A stretch of DNA of 64,000 nt from JAWKOK01 sp963765875 (GCA_963765875.1 CAVXYK010000001.1:153864-217863), one strand, 5' to 3'. Positions 35,281 to 44,955 are shown, counted from the first letter of the stretch. Numbers and translations are program-made. Notes: a model not told the origin generated them from the letters alone.

Positions 35281-38200
35281 TCACTTCTTTGAACCGCTCT
35301 CGGTCTGCCAGATTGTCGCCGACTCGAAGCGAATTGCCGTTCCTGCATCGAATGCTCCGCGGTAGATCGTACGATCGATTCTGGATGCCGCGAAGAGCCC
35401 GATCTGAAGCGGCGCGTCTGTCGGGAAATCGATGTCGCCCACCGCATGCCATTCTTTTCGGTCAACACTGCACAGGCCCTTCACGCCTTCGCCCGCGCGC
35501 TCCAATCGTAACCAGAGTCTGTCGTTCTTGAGACTGCCGCGACCGAAGACGCTGTCTTCGTTTTCAATGCATCCCTGGAGCGAGACCTCGTCGGGGCCTC
35601 GCTCGCCCCGGTCCAGGCGTAGGTAGTTGCGCTTGTCTTGCCAGAGTAGGATGCCGCCGATGGCCGGCCGATCATCATGCAGCGGCAGACAGATTATCTC
35701 GACGGCGAAATCGCCGTCAATGGGTCGCATCAAGCGCGGCGCGGTCAGGTAGTTCCACCAAAGATCACGGAAATTGGGCACATAGATCTCTAGGCCGTCA
35801 TTGACGTTCCATGTGATATCGCCGACCGGATCGACCCAAGATAACTCGCCGTCGATCGTCCTCAGAAATGATTCTGCCGTACGCAGTGCTTGCGTTTTTG
35901 CTGGCGCTGTTGCTGGCGTGAGCATCCACTGTTTGAATTGAGAATCGCCCGCTTGCGGATGCTTGGCAAGGAACACGTGGCAAAATGCCTGAAAGCGTGC
36001 TTGGTCGCCGTATGCTGATTCAAGCGAGGCCAGCGCGTCGGCGAAGAGGGAACGTGTGGATGTACTGTAGGACTGTGGAGGTACCACGAAATCCGGCGTA
36101 CCCATGACGGCAAGCGCCTCTTCGAGATGTTGGATGGCATCGTCCCGATTGCCGACCGCCAACTCGGCTCGTGCTAATGGTACAAGCACTTCTGCCGGCG
36201 AGAGTCTTGGACCGGAAAAACTCGGCAGGATCTCTTGCAGAATCTCAATCGCGCGCTTGAGTTCGCCACGAGCCATGTGGATTTCGCTTTTCCAACGAAG
36301 CATGTGGGGTAGGTGTTCGTCATTCAGGCCCGGTGCTCGCTGAATCGCACCTGTAGCCTCTGCGAGTGCGAGGTCGAGCCGCCCAAAGTCGAATGCGAGG
36401 GCCCCGGCCTCAAAGTCCTTGCGGTTGAGCCGCTTTTCATCGCCGGTCTGTGCGAGGGCGTTTCGCCCCTCTCGCCACGTTGCTGCTGCCGTTTCGTAAT
36501 CAGCACCTCTGAATCCGTCCAGCCATCCACTCAACCACTCGCCTATCCGGCGAAGGTCGTTGGCCGTTCGGTATTGTCCCAGCGCTAGTTCGAGCCACTT
36601 GGAGGCGGCTTCCGTCTCTTTGCGCATGAAGTAGTCGTCTGCGATCACGTTGTATGCGGTTGAGAGTTCTTCCTGATAGGGCAAGTCTGCGACATAGAGC
36701 GCCAATCGGTCAGCCACCTTGGACTTTGCCGGTAGGTCTCCGGCGACCTCATAGGCGAAACCGAGAATGCCCTCGATCATTGCACACTCGACGGATTGGT
36801 TATCCTCTCCCGCAAGCTCAAGTCCTTCCAAGCAAAGTCGGATTGCCTCCTCGGCGTGACCTGCCCAGTTGATGAGCAGGTCGCCCAGCCACTGGATAAT
36901 GGGCGCCAACTCGCTGATGGGCAGTGCCATGGCTTTGCCCTGCTCAAGCGCCAGGCGCAGATGTTCATCGCCTTGCACATAGTCACTGGTGAGGGCGTAG
37001 CACTTGCCCAGGCCAACGTGGACAGCAAAGAGCCCTTCCTCTTGCTCGGGCGACGAGGGCATTTCTTCGAGACGTTGCAGCGCACGTTGAAAATAGTCCT
37101 CAGCGACATCATTCAGGTAGGTACGCCTTGCCTTCTCACCGGCTTGAAGCAGATATTCGACCGCTTTCCCGTTCTCGTCGCTGCGGTCGTAGTGATAGGC
37201 CAGGATGTCGACTTGTCGCTCAATCGACTCGGCGTGTGCAGCTTCGATGGCCAAGCCGGCGCGAGCATGCAGCGATCGTCGATGATCGTCCGGAATCGTC
37301 GCATAGATGGCTTCCTGAACCAGCACATGACGAAAGGCATAGACAGCCACTGGGACGGCGCGTTCCTGGTAGATCAGCGCCTGATCGGTCAGTTCATCGA
37401 GCGCATCTTCTATCTCATCTTCAGTTACATTTCTGGTCACATCTGCGATCTGATGGACATTGGACGTCATTGAAACCAGGATATCGCTAGAAAAGAGTCG
37501 TCCCAACACGGCCGCTCTCAACAGTACATGGCGCGTCTCGGGCAGCAGCCGGTCGACGCGGCTGAGGACAACGCCATGCACGCTTTCTGGGATGGTCCTT
37601 TGCATGGCTCTGTCGGCTCCACCAGACGCAGCGCGCCAGACGGGGCCTTCTTGGACAATGTAGCCCTGATCGATGAGCGAATGGACGATCTCTTCGATGT
37701 AAAACGGATTGCCCTGTGCCCGCGCCAGGATCATCTCCCTGACATCGACCGGAATTGCTTCCTGGCGCAGCAACGAGGAGACCAGAAAACTGCTCTGGGT
37801 CGAATCCAATTCGTGCAGCCGGATCTGTACAAAATGATCCGGGCATTTGTGTGAGGCCATGGAGCCAATTTGCCAAGAGCGATGGTCCCGTTCTGGTCGA
37901 TAGACACAGAGCAACAGCAGCGGCATATCCTCAAGGGCCTCCAGCAGCAGTGATATGAGATCGATAGACAGGTCGTCGGCCCAGTGCAGGTCTTCCAGAA
38001 CAAGCACCAATGGTCCGCGAAGAGCGAGCGCCGTGAGCAGATCTCGGATGGCCATCAGCGTCTGGAAGCGAATCTGCTCGGGTCCGGCATGGCGCAGTCG
38101 GTTGTCCCAATCGTCGCCAAATGTCACCGAGAGCAGATTGCCGAACAGCGGTCCCATGCTCTCGATCTGCTGCTGTGCCAGCCAATCATGCTGCATCAGA

Positions 38201-39945
38201 TCGTGCAGCGTTGAGCGGATGGCCGTTGCCTGCTTCGCCTGGCTATCGTCTGCTTGGAAGCCAAAGATCTCCTGTAGGACGCCAATGAAGGGGCTGTAGG
38301 CGATTTCGCTGGACATCTCTAGACAGCGACCTGCCAGCCAGCCCGTATTAGCGGTCCTTTGGGTGTAGCGGTCCCACCGCCGCTTCAACTCAGCAACCAG
38401 CCTTGATTTGCCGACCCCTGCCTCGCCAATCAGCGAGATTGCCTGGCCGCAGGCACTGGGTTGTCTGCCGGTGATGGAGTCCAAAGATGAATGCAGCAGT
38501 TTCAGCTCCTCGTCACGTCCGACCAGATCGGCGCGCAAGCCCTCAATGCCCCGCGTCTTGTGAGGATACCGTCGATTGCGAATGACTTGGTGCACCGTGA
38601 TCGTCTTGTTGAGGCCTCTCAAAGTCAATTCGAGTGGTGCAGTGCGCACCGCACCGCGTGTCTGTCGGTAGGTCGAGCCGGAGATGAGGATCTGTCCCTC
38701 GCCGGCCAGGCCCTGCAAGCGCGTCGCCAAGCTGACCGGCGCGCCCAAGGCCGTCAGCTCCGTCCGATCACCCAGACCAACGCCACTGAGATGGACCATG
38801 CCTGTGGTGATTCCAGCAGAGATGCTGAGCGGCAGGTCTGCCATGGCTTGTCGGATTCTGAGTGCCGCCAACGTGGCCCGCTCGGGATCATCCTCGTGTG
38901 CCTGGGTCGCGCCGAACAGGGCGACAGCACCATCGGTCAGCAGGTGATCGACCGCACCTTGATAGGCCGTCGTCACCTCGACCACCAGTCCGATCAAGCG
39001 CCGGATCAGTGCCGCTGCTTCATCCGCCGGCAGATCCCAGATCGCGTCCGACGGTTGGCTCATGCCGATGGCAAGAACGGTCACGACGCGGTTCTGATCC
39101 TGGAATACGTCCGGACCGGTCGTTCTGCCTGCCACTTCCGTTTGGAGCGTGTCGTCCGGAACCGGTGGGATTGCACCGGCCGATTCCCTGGCCGGTGGAA
39201 AGTTGTTCAGACGAATGGCTTCGTACAGGTTAGTCGTCGCCGGCTCGGGCGGCGTCCCGATTTCGTGATCGAGAACGCGCCGGCACTCTTCATATTGGCG
39301 CAACGCGGCAGAGCGTTGTCCGGCCACTGCATAGAGTCGCATGAGATCGCGATGCGCCGGTTCATGTAGCGAATCGAGGGCGAGAAGGCGTCGCTGAAAG
39401 GGGATCGCTGCGACAACATCGCCTTGCCGGCTGAGGAGTTGACAAAGCTGCTTCAGAACTGCTGCCAGGGATCGGCGATAGCTTTCAGTCTGATAGAACT
39501 GCCAGTCGTCAAAGTCGATGCAACTGGGGAGTGTGAAACCGGATAGGAAGTCGCCGCGATAGAGGTCGACCGCTGCCGTCAACAGATCGATTGACGCGGT
39601 GGCGGACTTGCTGGCGTCCGCGCGCGCCAGCAGCGCCTGGAACTGTTCAATATCGAGAATGAGGTCGGCGCTGTCGCAAATCGCCGTCGTCTCTCTATCT
39701 GCCGTCAGGAAGCCCGATCCCAGATCATGATTGAGACTGGATAGCTCGCGGCGCAGCGCCCCGCGTGCCTTGTCCTGGGGGCTGTCGGGCCAGAAGAGGG
39801 TGGCCAGTTTGTCACGACGTTCTGCATCTCTGGTGACGGCCAGGTAGGCCAATATGGCCAAGCTCTTGCGGCGCACGATCTGGACCGGGACCGCGTCGAT
39901 CTCTACACGGGGAGCGCCTAGGAATTTCAGCGATAGTTGAGCCAT
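35281..39945 (-). CDS. giant BTAD / cyclase-like / AAA ATPase / TPR regulator with C-terminal DUF1349-like domain
   Basis: 1554 residues. N-terminus: winged-helix plus BTAD (about 1-255; SLKFLGAPRVEID, LAYLAVTRDAERRDKLATLFWP). Next a class III cyclase-like domain (about 285-460; LLTDGAVALFGATQ, GITTGMVHL). It lacks the first metal Asp: VTVLAIGMS stands where FAD is usual, so it is probably catalytically dead. Then a STAND-like ATPase with Walker A GEAGVGKSR and Walker B LVLVLEDLHWAD, a long TPR region, and finally a beta-sandwich of about 200 residues (GGILLWQDKRNYLRLDRGE) resembling DUF1349. The ATG at 39945 was preferred to an upstream one because the BTAD fold begins there. Likely a signal-responsive transcription regulator; divergent from the EamA gene. 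Confidence 0.82.
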   Translation of the reverse strand: MAQLSLKFLGAPRVEIDAVPVQIVRRKSLAILAYLAVTRDAERRDKLATLFWPDSPQDKARGALRRELSSLNHDLGSGFLTADRETTAICDSADLILDIEQFQALLARADASKSATASIDLLTAAVDLYRGDFLSGFTLPSCIDFDDWQFYQTESYRRSLAAVLKQLCQLLSRQGDVVAAIPFQRRLLALDSLHEPAHRDLMRLYAVAGQRSAALRQYEECRRVLDHEIGTPPEPATTNLYEAIRLNNFPPARESAGAIPPVPDDTLQTEVAGRTTGPDVFQDQNRVVTVLAIGMSQPSDAIWDLPADEAAALIRRLIGLVVEVTTAYQGAVDHLLTDGAVALFGATQAHEDDPERATLAALRIRQAMADLPLSISAGITTGMVHLSGVGLGDRTELTALGAPVSLATRLQGLAGEGQILISGSTYRQTRGAVRTAPLELTLRGLNKTITVHQVIRNRRYPHKTRGIEGLRADLVGRDEELKLLHSSLDSITGRQPSACGQAISLIGEAGVGKSRLVAELKRRWDRYTQRTANTGWLAGRCLEMSSEIAYSPFIGVLQEIFGFQADDSQAKQATAIRSTLHDLMQHDWLAQQQIESMGPLFGNLLSVTFGDDWDNRLRHAGPEQIRFQTLMAIRDLLTALALRGPLVLVLEDLHWADDLSIDLISLLLEALEDMPLLLLCVYRPERDHRSWQIGSMASHKCPDHFVQIRLHELDSTQSSFLVSSLLRQEAIPVDVREMILARAQGNPFYIEEIVHSLIDQGYIVQEGPVWRAASGGADRAMQRTIPESVHGVVLSRVDRLLPETRHVLLRAAVLGRLFSSDILVSMTSNVHQIADVTRNVTEDEIEDALDELTDQALIYQERAVPVAVYAFRHVLVQEAIYATIPDDHRRSLHARAGLAIEAAHAESIERQVDILAYHYDRSDENGKAVEYLLQAGEKARRTYLNDVAEDYFQRALQRLEEMPSSPEQEEGLFAVHVGLGKCYALTSDYVQGDEHLRLALEQGKAMALPISELAPIIQWLGDLLINWAGHAEEAIRLCLEGLELAGEDNQSVECAMIEGILGFAYEVAGDLPAKSKVADRLALYVADLPYQEELSTAYNVIADDYFMRKETEAASKWLELALGQYRTANDLRRIGEWLSGWLDGFRGADYETAAATWREGRNALAQTGDEKRLNRKDFEAGALAFDFGRLDLALAEATGAIQRAPGLNDEHLPHMLRWKSEIHMARGELKRAIEILQEILPSFSGPRLSPAEVLVPLARAELAVGNRDDAIQHLEEALAVMGTPDFVVPPQSYSTSTRSLFADALASLESAYGDQARFQAFCHVFLAKHPQAGDSQFKQWMLTPATAPAKTQALRTAESFLRTIDGELSWVDPVGDITWNVNDGLEIYVPNFRDLWWNYLTAPRLMRPIDGDFAVEIICLPLHDDRPAIGGILLWQDKRNYLRLDRGERGPDEVSLQGCIENEDSVFGRGSLKNDRLWLRLERAGEGVKGLCSVDRKEWHAVGDIDFPTDAPLQIGLFAASRIDRTIYRGAFDAGTAIRFESATIWQTESGSKK

Positions 39946-40388
39946 GATTTCGCCGCCTGGTACGATTGGGGAAGACGAATGTAACTGGCTGATGGCAAGG
40001 AATAGAATCGGTCTACTGAATGAATCAATTATACCATGGTTCATGGGCCGATTTCGGACGAAAAGTATCGGATGGGCAGGTCAGACTGAGGGTGGATCAT
40101 GTCAGAGCAGCAATCCCGGCAGATGGTGGAAGGCTTTCCGTGTTCATCTATCGCTGCCTTCGGCGCTTGTTCCCATGCCTGACCTGTTGGTAGAGGCAAG
40201 TCAATATGGAGCGGGTCCAGTTGTGAAATCCGGAGAGTCAACGGGCGCCAATGTGTGAAGTTTGGCGATATCGGCTGTTGCTGATTAAGATAAACGAACG
40301 CGCAGCGCCGTCAGTGGCCCTTTTTCTAGAACTTCAGCGTCGTTTGGCGTCAAACAGCCCTTGGCCAACAATCTTTGAGGATGCGAAC
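39946..40388. other. divergent promoter region
   Basis: About 440 bp between the minus-strand BTAD regulator and the plus-strand transporter. The open frame upstream of the transporter start has no conserved content. No operator or RNA element could be recognised. Confidence 0.35.
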
Positions 40389-41270
40389 GTGCAGGTTTCC
40401 AGAACCCGAGTCTTCTTGAGCCTGGGCGTCGGCATCCTCGCCGCTTCATTTGCGTCCATCTTCATTCGGCTTGCCCAGGCTGCGGGCATGCCGTCGCTTG
40501 TGATCGCGGCCTGGCGATTGATCTTTGCCTCGATCATTCTGTTTCCCTATGCATGGTTCGCGCGTCGGGACGAGATCCGTACACTTTCTGGAACAGAATG
40601 GGGCTTGTTGGCGGCAGCCGGCCTCTGTCTCGGTCTGCACTTCGCTACCTGGATCACCTCGCTTGCATACACGTCGGTGGCCAGCGCGGTCGTGTTGGTC
40701 TCCATGGGCCCGGTCTTTGTGGGGCTAGGCTCGTGGCTTTTCTTGAAGGAAAAGCCGGGCCGCGGGACCATCGTTGGTATCACGTTGACGGTCGTTGGTA
40801 GCATCATCATTGGTCTGGCAGATTTTGGCGCCGGCGAGGACGCGTTGTTCGGAGACCTGTTGGCCTTGGCCGGAGCCATCTTCGTGGCTGCGTATCTGAT
40901 GATCGGACGCAAGGTACGGAGCAACCGCTCTTTGACAACCTACGTGACCCTGGTATACGGTTTCGCCATGGTCTTCCTGGTGACCATGGTGTTGATCAGC
41001 CGGCAGTCGCTTTTGGGCTACAGCCCGCAGGCCTATGGCTGGGCGCTGGCGTTGGGCCTGGGTCCCCAGTTGATCGGCCACTCCGCGCTGAACTGGGCAT
41101 TGGGCCATCTGTCGGCGACCTTCGTTTCGATTGTGACGCTGGCAGAGCCAATCGGCTCCGGCATCCTGGCCTTCTTTATTCTGGGCGAGGCCATCACGAA
41201 ACTCACGGCCGTCGGCGCCGCACTGGTGCTTGCGGGCATCTACATCGCATCCAGGGTAGAACTAGACTGA
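40389..41270 (+). CDS. EamA-family (DMT superfamily) transporter
   Basis: 293-residue membrane protein with ten hydrophobic segments in two EamA repeats, the second starting around AGAIFVAAYLMIGRKVR. LEPIGSGILAFFILGEAITK-like text (LAEPIGSGILAFFILGE) is the conserved end of repeat two; FLKEKPGRGTIVGITLTVVG ends repeat one. Members export amino acids, purines or other metabolites; the substrate is unknown. GTG at 40389 was chosen: GAGG lies 8 nt before it and it gives the usual family length, whereas the ATG at 40251 adds 46 atypical residues. The SCP2 gene follows 38 nt later. Confidence 0.85.
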   Translation: MQVSRTRVFLSLGVGILAASFASIFIRLAQAAGMPSLVIAAWRLIFASIILFPYAWFARRDEIRTLSGTEWGLLAAAGLCLGLHFATWITSLAYTSVASAVVLVSMGPVFVGLGSWLFLKEKPGRGTIVGITLTVVGSIIIGLADFGAGEDALFGDLLALAGAIFVAAYLMIGRKVRSNRSLTTYVTLVYGFAMVFLVTMVLISRQSLLGYSPQAYGWALALGLGPQLIGHSALNWALGHLSATFVSIVTLAEPIGSGILAFFILGEAITKLTAVGAALVLAGIYIASRVELD

Positions 41271-41308
41271 ACCGATCTGTACGACACGCCGCGAAGGGAT
41301 GAAATGGC

Positions 41309-41719
41309 ATGGCGGAAGTTTATGCGAACGCAATGCAGGCGCAGGCGGTCTACGCGCGCCTGTTTGAGGAAGTCGAGCAGGGGGATCCCAAGAGCATGGA
41401 ATCCTTCATTAAGTCCGGCATGGTGGTGAAGTTCGAGATGACCGAACCGCAGATCGATATGTGGGTCGATGGTCGCAGAACGCCGGTCGCAACCATGTTC
41501 GGCCGGCAGGACCTCAAGCCTAACCTGACGCTGACCATGACGGGCGAAACGCTGCATGAGATTCTGCTGAGCTCGCTGCCGCTCGGCAAGGCCATATCGA
41601 GTCGTAGACTCAAGGTCAAGGGATCAATGTTCAAGGCGATGCGGCTGGAGGGTCTGTTACACGCCTACCAGGCGTACTATCCGGCGATCGCGAAAGAGAT
41701 GCTGGGAACCAACGTGTGA
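41309..41719 (+). CDS. SCP2 sterol-transfer domain protein
   Basis: 136-residue stand-alone SCP2-like protein with a hydrophobic ligand tunnel in known relatives. The strand-helix elements MVVKFEMTEPQIDMWVDG, LTLTMTGETLHEILLSSLP and KVKGSMFKAMRLEGLL (final helix) are visible. Such proteins bind lipids or act in partner complexes in bacteria; no specific role can be given. It starts 38 nt after the transporter stop, so may be cotranscribed. Confidence 0.78.
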   Translation: MAEVYANAMQAQAVYARLFEEVEQGDPKSMESFIKSGMVVKFEMTEPQIDMWVDGRRTPVATMFGRQDLKPNLTLTMTGETLHEILLSSLPLGKAISSRRLKVKGSMFKAMRLEGLLHAYQAYYPAIAKEMLGTNV

Positions 41720-41751
41720 GGGGTCACAAGGCAAAGTAGCATCTGTTCCTG

Positions 41752-42993
41752 TTACCTCGTGTGATACGGTTGGCCTGTCGCAGTGTCACAGGGTGACACT
41801 GGAACCGCCTCCCCCTCGGTCTCCTGTGCCGGACGATGCAGCCAGAAGAGAGTCATGAAGAAACCGATCAACATCACAATGGCCCCGCTCAGATAGGGGA
41901 AGCCGATGTTGACGTCGAAGAGTGATCCTGCCCAGATCGGCCCCACGATTCGCCCCAAACTCATAAACGCATTGTTCAGACCCATGGCCGTGCCCTGGCC
42001 CCCTTCCGCGCGCTGTGAGGTCAGCGATGAGACGGTGGGCCGCAGCATAGAATTGCAGATGATGAAGAACCCGACAGTCAAGTAGACGGTCAATGTGCTG
42101 TCAGCCAGGAGCATGAGCACAAAGCCGATGGCTGAGCCCAGCAACGAAGCACGAATGAGCAGCGTTTCGCCGAATCGTTTGCTGAGACGACCGGTGAAGA
42201 CGCCCTGGGCGATGGCCGAAATCAGGCCGATCATGGTGAGAATGGTGCCGACTTCTTTTGGTCCATATTCAAATTTGTGCAGCGCATAGAGCCCAAAGAC
42301 ACCCTCAAACGCGGTCAGGCCGAAGCTGACCACAAAAGCCAGTACCAGCAAGAAGCCAATGGGACCAAAGAGCGCCTGCCACATCTCTTGCATCTGCCGT
42401 GCGAAGCTATAGCGACCATGGTTCTGGCGTACTTCTAGGGCGAGGGACTCCGGCAGCACGGCCCAGACAAGCACCAGGGTAAACAGCGATAGCCCGGCGG
42501 CCATGAAGAAGGGCAGCGAGAGCGAATACTCTGCGAACCAGCCGCCGATGCCTGGCCCGATCACCATGCCGAGACCCATGGCCGCGCCCATCAATCCCAT
42601 GCCGCCGCTGCGCTCTTCATCCGACGTGCTGTCGCCGACGTAGGCCATGGCCGTGGGCAGCGTGGCTGAAGAGAGAATGCCGGATAGCGCACGGGCTAAG
42701 AAGAGCATCCAGAGGTTGGGCGCAAGCCCGAAGAGCAAGAGCGAGAGTGCATTGCCCAGAATACCAATCATCAGAATCGGCTTGCGCCCGAAGCGGTCAG
42801 ACTGTTTGCCCCAGATGGGCGCAAAGATGAACTGCATCATGGAGTAGATGGCGATGAGCAGGCCCAGATCACGCCCGGTTGCCCCAAAGTGCTCGACATA
42901 AAACGGCATGATCGGGATGATCATGCCAAAGCCCATCATGATGATGACGAGGGTGGCAAAGAGAATGAAGATATTGCGGCGTTCTGCTGGCAT
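41752..42993 (-). CDS. MFS transporter (DHA1-like multidrug/tetracycline exporter type)
   Basis: 413-residue protein with 12 hydrophobic segments. Motif A between segments 2 and 3 is GKQSDRFGRKPILMIG; motif C in segment 5 reads GLGMVIGPGIGGWFAEY, typical of proton-driven antiporters exporting drugs. The first segment contains MIIPIMPFYVEHFGA. The substrate is unknown. It converges with the SCP2 gene, 32 nt apart, and is preceded by a region with an inverted repeat. Confidence 0.87.
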   Translation of the reverse strand: MPAERRNIFILFATLVIIMMGFGMIIPIMPFYVEHFGATGRDLGLLIAIYSMMQFIFAPIWGKQSDRFGRKPILMIGILGNALSLLLFGLAPNLWMLFLARALSGILSSATLPTAMAYVGDSTSDEERSGGMGLMGAAMGLGMVIGPGIGGWFAEYSLSLPFFMAAGLSLFTLVLVWAVLPESLALEVRQNHGRYSFARQMQEMWQALFGPIGFLLVLAFVVSFGLTAFEGVFGLYALHKFEYGPKEVGTILTMIGLISAIAQGVFTGRLSKRFGETLLIRASLLGSAIGFVLMLLADSTLTVYLTVGFFIICNSMLRPTVSSLTSQRAEGGQGTAMGLNNAFMSLGRIVGPIWAGSLFDVNIGFPYLSGAIVMLIGFFMTLFWLHRPAQETEGEAVPVSPCDTATGQPYHTR

Positions 42994-43183
42994 ACAGGTT
43001 TCCTAGCGCAAAGCGTTCGAGGTTGACTCTGGAGACGAACGCTGGTGAACGGCATCCGTGGGTAGGGCCAGGATGGAACTAATGAACCGTGCAACACTTC
43101 ATTCTACTGGATTGATCGCTTCTTTCCAATCCGGCAGGCAGGTAGCTGCACCTCGCAATTATGAGCGAATACTGGCAAGAACC

Positions 43184-43248
43184 GCAATCCCGGTATGGGC
43201 CAGACCGTTTCTGCAAACCAGCGGTTTTCTGGCCCATTCCGGGATTGC
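43184..43248. repeat. inverted repeat upstream of the MFS gene
   Basis: Arms 43184-43204 and 43228-43248 (GCAATCCCGGTATGGGCCAGA-type, 20 of 21 bases complementary; quoted core GGGCCAGA/TCTGGCCC) surround a 23-nt loop. It stands in the 326-bp gap between the MFS start and a WD40 remnant. The rest of that gap shows nothing recognisable. Confidence 0.6.
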
Positions 43249-43319
43249 TTCCTCTCCCTGAACCCGATGGGTATTTGGAATTCGTCAGGCTGGTAGCATG
43301 ACCTATGCCGGCGCCTCAT

Positions 43320-43800
43320 TCACGGCAGATCGTCGCACACTTTGCGATAGGGCTGCTCGCCCATGAAATATTGCCACTCGGCCTCGTCCAGGTTGCGATC
43401 GGCCATACGACAGGCACGCTCGCTCCAGGGGTGCGCGTCCAGACGCCACTGGGCGGCCGTCTCGTCGAAACTGCCGATGAGCACGCTGCGGCCGTCGGGG
43501 CTGATGGCCATGGTTTCGGTCTCCTTGCCTGTGAGCAAGGGCGGGCCGAGAAGCTCACGGCTGGTTACATCCCAGCGCAGCACGCTGCCATCGCCGCCCA
43601 GGGTCACCAACGTTTGCCCATCTGACGCTGGGTCAAACTGTGCGCTCCAGACCTGGGCATGGTGGGCAAGCAACGGCTCATCCAGAGGACTGGCTGCTGC
43701 CGCGCCTGCGCTGAGCAACGTCGAAGTGTCCCAAAATCGGATGCTACGGTCACCGCTGGTCACTGCCCGCGCCCATGCAATGCCATGGCTCGTTCGCCGA
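43320..43800 (-). pseudogene. C-terminal remnant of a WD40-repeat (STAND/NACHT-WD40 type) protein
   Basis: The frame encodes two to three WD40 blades (SGDRSIRFWDTST, TLGGDGSVLRWDVTS, SPDGRSVLIGSFDETAAQWRL; shorter quotes of each blade) and then ERACRMADRNLDEAEWQYFM, the usual end of large ATPase-WD40 proteins. No ATPase part or full propeller precedes it: upstream of about 43800 the frame breaks and no homologous sequence continues. This is a truncated relic, not a functional gene. It opens a 1.7-kb stretch of gene fragments. Confidence 0.7.
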
Positions 43801-44061
43801 AAACACCATCATCAGATAGAGCGCAATATTTCTATATGCCGGGGACTTTGCCGATCCCGGCACGTTCGCGATCCATCGACGCGTCCATCACCATCGCCGT
43901 GGCAGCGGCCGCTTGTGTCGGGTCCGCTGCCCAGCATGTTTTTAGACGATAAGAACGTCTTGAACGGCTATTGCGTCTATGATAGACTTCTGAGTGGACA
44001 GAGAAGGACGGCCAATCCCCATCAACGCCCGAACACTGACTTTGAAATCTCGGCATTCGAT

Positions 44062-44307
44062 ATGGCGACACGTGAGCAAAATGAGAGACGATTCAAGGAT
44101 CGGTGAGACCTGTCCGGTGGCGGACGTCATTACTGGTTCGATCGCCAGGGCATAGACGGCTATCAACGAATGATCAAGATTGTGGATTCAAGTGAACAGA
44201 CACTCCTGGTGGTACAGGAAATCTATGATGATGAAAATCGATTGATTGCGCGTCATCAAAAGTACCCGATTGACACCGGACATGAGCGGCTAGAACCTGA
44301 GGAGTAA
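44062..44307 (+). pseudogene. small gene interrupted by an in-frame TGA
   Basis: The ATG at 44062 opens MATREQNERRFKDR, then TGA at 44104-44106. The same frame continues as DLSGGGRHYWFDRQGIDGY, IKIVDSSEQTLLVVQEIYDD and ARHQKYPIDTGHE before TAA at 44307. The continuation is coherent and gene-like, with strand-forming and acidic character. A single C-to-T change in a CGA codon would explain the stop. An internal ATG at 44170 could still make a 45-residue product. No SECIS-like hairpin is obvious after this TGA. It is followed 4 nt later by another small gene, as in a two-gene unit. Function unknown. Confidence 0.55.
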
Positions 44308-44311
44308 GCAG

Positions 44312-44575
44312 ATGATCACACGCAAGATCTTGAGTGACCAACTATCGGCTTACCTAAACGGGCAAGTAACGTTGGCTACATTGGTCGACTGGGCAGAGAA
44401 TACGTTTGTTGACGAGGAACTAGATCCAGACGAAGATGTGGAGATGCTTAACGACATTCTTGCCTATCTAGCCGCAGCGGATACAGCCCAATTCCCTTTG
44501 ACATGGGAGATATCATCACGTTTTTTGAAACGTCTGGGGGTGTCTGTGAAAGTGCTGGCTGTGCCGGCCACGTGA
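44312..44575 (+). CDS. small acidic protein of unknown function
   Basis: 87 residues, acidic and predicted helical (ITRKILSDQLSAYLNGQ, TFVDEELDPDEDVEMLNDI, then SSRFLKRLGVSVKVL). It starts 4 nt after the previous small gene, GAGGAG being a good ribosome site. I do not recognise the family. A small adjacent gene pair among remnants suggests a toxin-antitoxin or antitoxin-like unit, but nothing in the sequence proves that. Confidence 0.6.
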   Translation: MITRKILSDQLSAYLNGQVTLATLVDWAENTFVDEELDPDEDVEMLNDILAYLAAADTAQFPLTWEISSRFLKRLGVSVKVLAVPAT

Positions 44576-44659
44576 CACGCCGTCTCTTCCAGGGATGGCG
44601 AAGATTGTCGTTGAAGGCAGCTTCCATCATCGACGTCTGTTCCGACACGTTTGATCTGC

Positions 44660-44955
44660 ACGCCAAGCACGAGCACCGTGACGATGGCATCGTGCGCCTG
44701 CTCGGGCCCGCTGATCACTACCCCGTCAGCCTCTTCCCGGATCGCCAACGGTGCATCCTCCCCATCGGCCATCAGCGATGCGTCGTGGCTTCGACACCGG
44801 CCAGCACGCTCTCGTCGTCCGCCGGCCAATCATACAATTAGACCTTGCCCGGCTTGGCCGTGCTTCGGCACCAGTCCACGCCCTGGAGCGGGCCCGGCTT
44901 CTCGCCGTAGATGGCCTCCAACCATTCGACGCTCGCCTGCGGAATTACGTCCCCA
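44660..44955 (-). pseudogene. decayed C-terminal fragment of an alpha-L-fucosidase
   Basis: In pieces of different frames this stretch encodes VIPQASVEWLEAIYGEKPGP, LQGVDWCRSTAKPGKV and ADGEDAPLAIREEADGVVI followed by SGPEQAHDAIVTVLVLGV. Each piece matches, in order, the last 110 residues of the intact-looking fucosidase at 46.7-48.1 kb (VIPQPSVERL, QGVEWCRSTSKPGKV, DVVISGPIEAPDPIATVVVL), with a deletion of about 11 residues and several frame changes. It is therefore a diverged partial duplicate, separated from its parent by the ATPase gene. It is not expressed as a protein in any single frame. Confidence 0.72.

Noticed and set aside
43363..44106. Long plus-strand frame covering the WD40 remnant and the start of the small gene
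   Set aside because: Most of it is antisense to WD40 coding text; only the last 15 codons from ATG 44062 look real and are annotated there.
44104..44106. TGA in the small gene as a second selenocysteine codon
   Set aside because: No stem with a GGTCT-like loop is seen in the following 40 nt, and neither Cys nor Sec is expected in the flanking sequence.
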